Source of the DNA: an uncultured Chitinophagaceae bacterium
Lineage (GTDB): Bacteria; Bacteroidota; Bacteroidia; Chitinophagales; Chitinophagaceae
Length of the DNA: 15,500 nucleotides
Reading direction: 5' to 3'
NCBI GenBank assembly: GCA_946885665.1
Contig: CAMPGT010000068.1
Span: 1-15,500 of the forward strand
Part shown: in pieces, positions 15,069-15,500 of the stretch
Layout: each line of letters starts with the position of its first letter
Position numbering within the stretch: the stretch's first letter is position 1
Program-made: the position numbers and the translations under genes
The notes under the pieces: generated by a model
Told to the model about the DNA's origin: nothing
Databases searched by the model: none
What the model saw: the letters and a program-made list of their open reading frames with translations, nothing else

Positions 15069-15116
15069 CCACCCTGGCGGGACATTTTATTTTTTCGTTT
15101 TCCCCCTGATTTTATT

Positions 15117-15124
15117 TATCTTTG
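15117..15124 (+). promoter_or_regulatory. Candidate proximal infA promoter, -7 box TATCTTTG
   Basis: This is a second exact TAnnTTTG match (TATCTTTG), 56 bases after the first. Start of transcription would fall near 15130, leaving about a dozen bases before the infA ATG at 15142. No clear TTTG -33 element is visible; only T-rich sequence (15085-15100) precedes it. The pair suggests infA-rpmJ is transcribed from its own promoters here. Confidence 0.5.
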
Positions 15125-15141
15125 CGCCTCCTTAAAAGTGT

Positions 15142-15360
15142 ATGGGTAAACAACCGCTGATTAAACAGGATGGAACAATTATCGAAGCCTTGTCAAACGC
15201 AATGTTCAAGGTGAAACTGGAAAATGGGCACGAGATTCTGGCGACTATTTCAGGCAAGATGAGGATGAATTACATCCGTATTCTTCCGGGAGACAAGGTT
15301 GGGGTTGAGATGAGTCCGTACGACCTGTCAAGGGGACGGATAATATTCAGGTATAAATAA
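15142..15360 (+). CDS. infA: Translation initiation factor IF-1
   Basis: The 72-residue product is full-length IF-1, a single OB-fold (S1-type) protein that binds the 30S A site during initiation and works with IF-2 and IF-3. The hallmark sequence is present throughout: [18 protein letters not shown] (7-24), LENGHEI (26-32), [20 protein letters not shown] (34-53) and [15 protein letters not shown] (58-72), with the usual basic C-terminus. It starts at ATG 15142 without a strong Shine-Dalgarno sequence, as is usual in Bacteroidota. rpmJ follows after 12 bases, which suggests the start of a ribosomal-protein transcript (rpsM, rpsK, rpsD, rpoA would be expected beyond the window). The commonly found upstream neighbours secY and map are absent; the divergent treX gene takes their place. 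Confidence 0.98.
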   Translation: MGKQPLIKQDGTIIEALSNAMFKVKLENGHEILATISGKMRMNYIRILPGDKVGVEMSPYDLSRGRIIFRYK

Positions 15361-15372
15361 TTATTTCAGGAT

Positions 15373-15489
15373 ATGAAAGTTAGAGCATCCATTAAGAAAA
15401 GAAGTGTTGACTGCAAGATTGTTCGCAGGAAGGGCAGGTTGTATGTGATCAACAAGAAGAATCCCCGTTTCAAGCAAAGACAGGGGTAA
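15373..15489 (+). CDS. rpmJ: 50S ribosomal protein L36 (zinc-free form)
   Basis: The 38-residue product begins [19 protein letters not shown] and ends NPRFKQRQG, full length for L36, a small basic protein of the large subunit that binds 23S rRNA. The zinc-ribbon ligands of E. coli-type L36 (Cys11, Cys14, Cys27, His33) are mostly replaced: Ser11, Cys14 kept, Asn27, Phe33. It is therefore a non-zinc (C-minus) L36, a form I associate with Bacteroidota. It lies 12 bases after infA and is presumably co-transcribed with it. Bases 15490-15500 after the stop contain no recognisable feature. Confidence 0.97.
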   Translation: MKVRASIKKRSVDCKIVRRKGRLYVINKKNPRFKQRQG

Positions 15490-15500
15490 AAGAAGTTAAA

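Overview
The window looks like a chromosomal segment from a Bacteroidota bacterium, probably of the Chitinophagaceae type. The evidence is the infA-rpmJ pair with Bacteroidota-style sequences, TATCTTTG boxes matching the TAnnTTTG -7 promoter motif of that phylum, a TonB-dependent receptor carrying an N-terminal carboxypeptidase-regulatory-like domain, and A-rich starts without strong Shine-Dalgarno sites. The family-level placement is an inference from general resemblance, not a computed result.

Left part (1-4822): a palindromic repeat at the window edge is followed by a lipoprotein alpha/beta hydrolase on the + strand (103-990). A minus-strand iron-uptake pair converges on it: a TonB-dependent siderophore receptor (2426-4822) followed 9 bases later by a PepSY-type inner-membrane protein (1184-2416). 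A 40-codon single-helix membrane peptide (1010-1132, minus) lies between the PepSY gene and the hydrolase. A second copy of the edge palindrome sits inside the PepSY reading frame and is translated as a Gly-rich linker.

Middle part (4917-8753): two exported + strand enzymes, a zinc-dependent S1/P1-type nuclease with all nine metal ligands, and a two-domain M16 (pitrilysin-type) metallopeptidase. A strong hairpin at 8762-8791 serves the converging ends of the M16 gene and the next operon.

Right part (8794-15027, minus strand): a tightly packed three-gene operon in the transcribed order treX/glgX (debranching enzyme), treZ (maltooligosyltrehalose trehalohydrolase) and treY (maltooligosyltrehalose synthase). 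Together these form the complete TreX-TreY-TreZ route: debranch glycogen, rearrange the reducing end of the linear maltodextrin to a trehalosyl unit, then release trehalose. All three enzymes keep their GH13 catalytic residues.

The right edge (15142-15489, +) begins a translation block with infA (IF-1) and rpmJ (a zinc-ligand-free L36), preceded by two candidate promoters. The upstream neighbour of infA is the divergent trehalose operon, not secY-map.

I found no mobile element, phage, CRISPR array, tRNA or defence system. Most of the content is recognisable. The least explained items are the palindromic repeat that has entered a coding sequence and the 40-residue membrane peptide.
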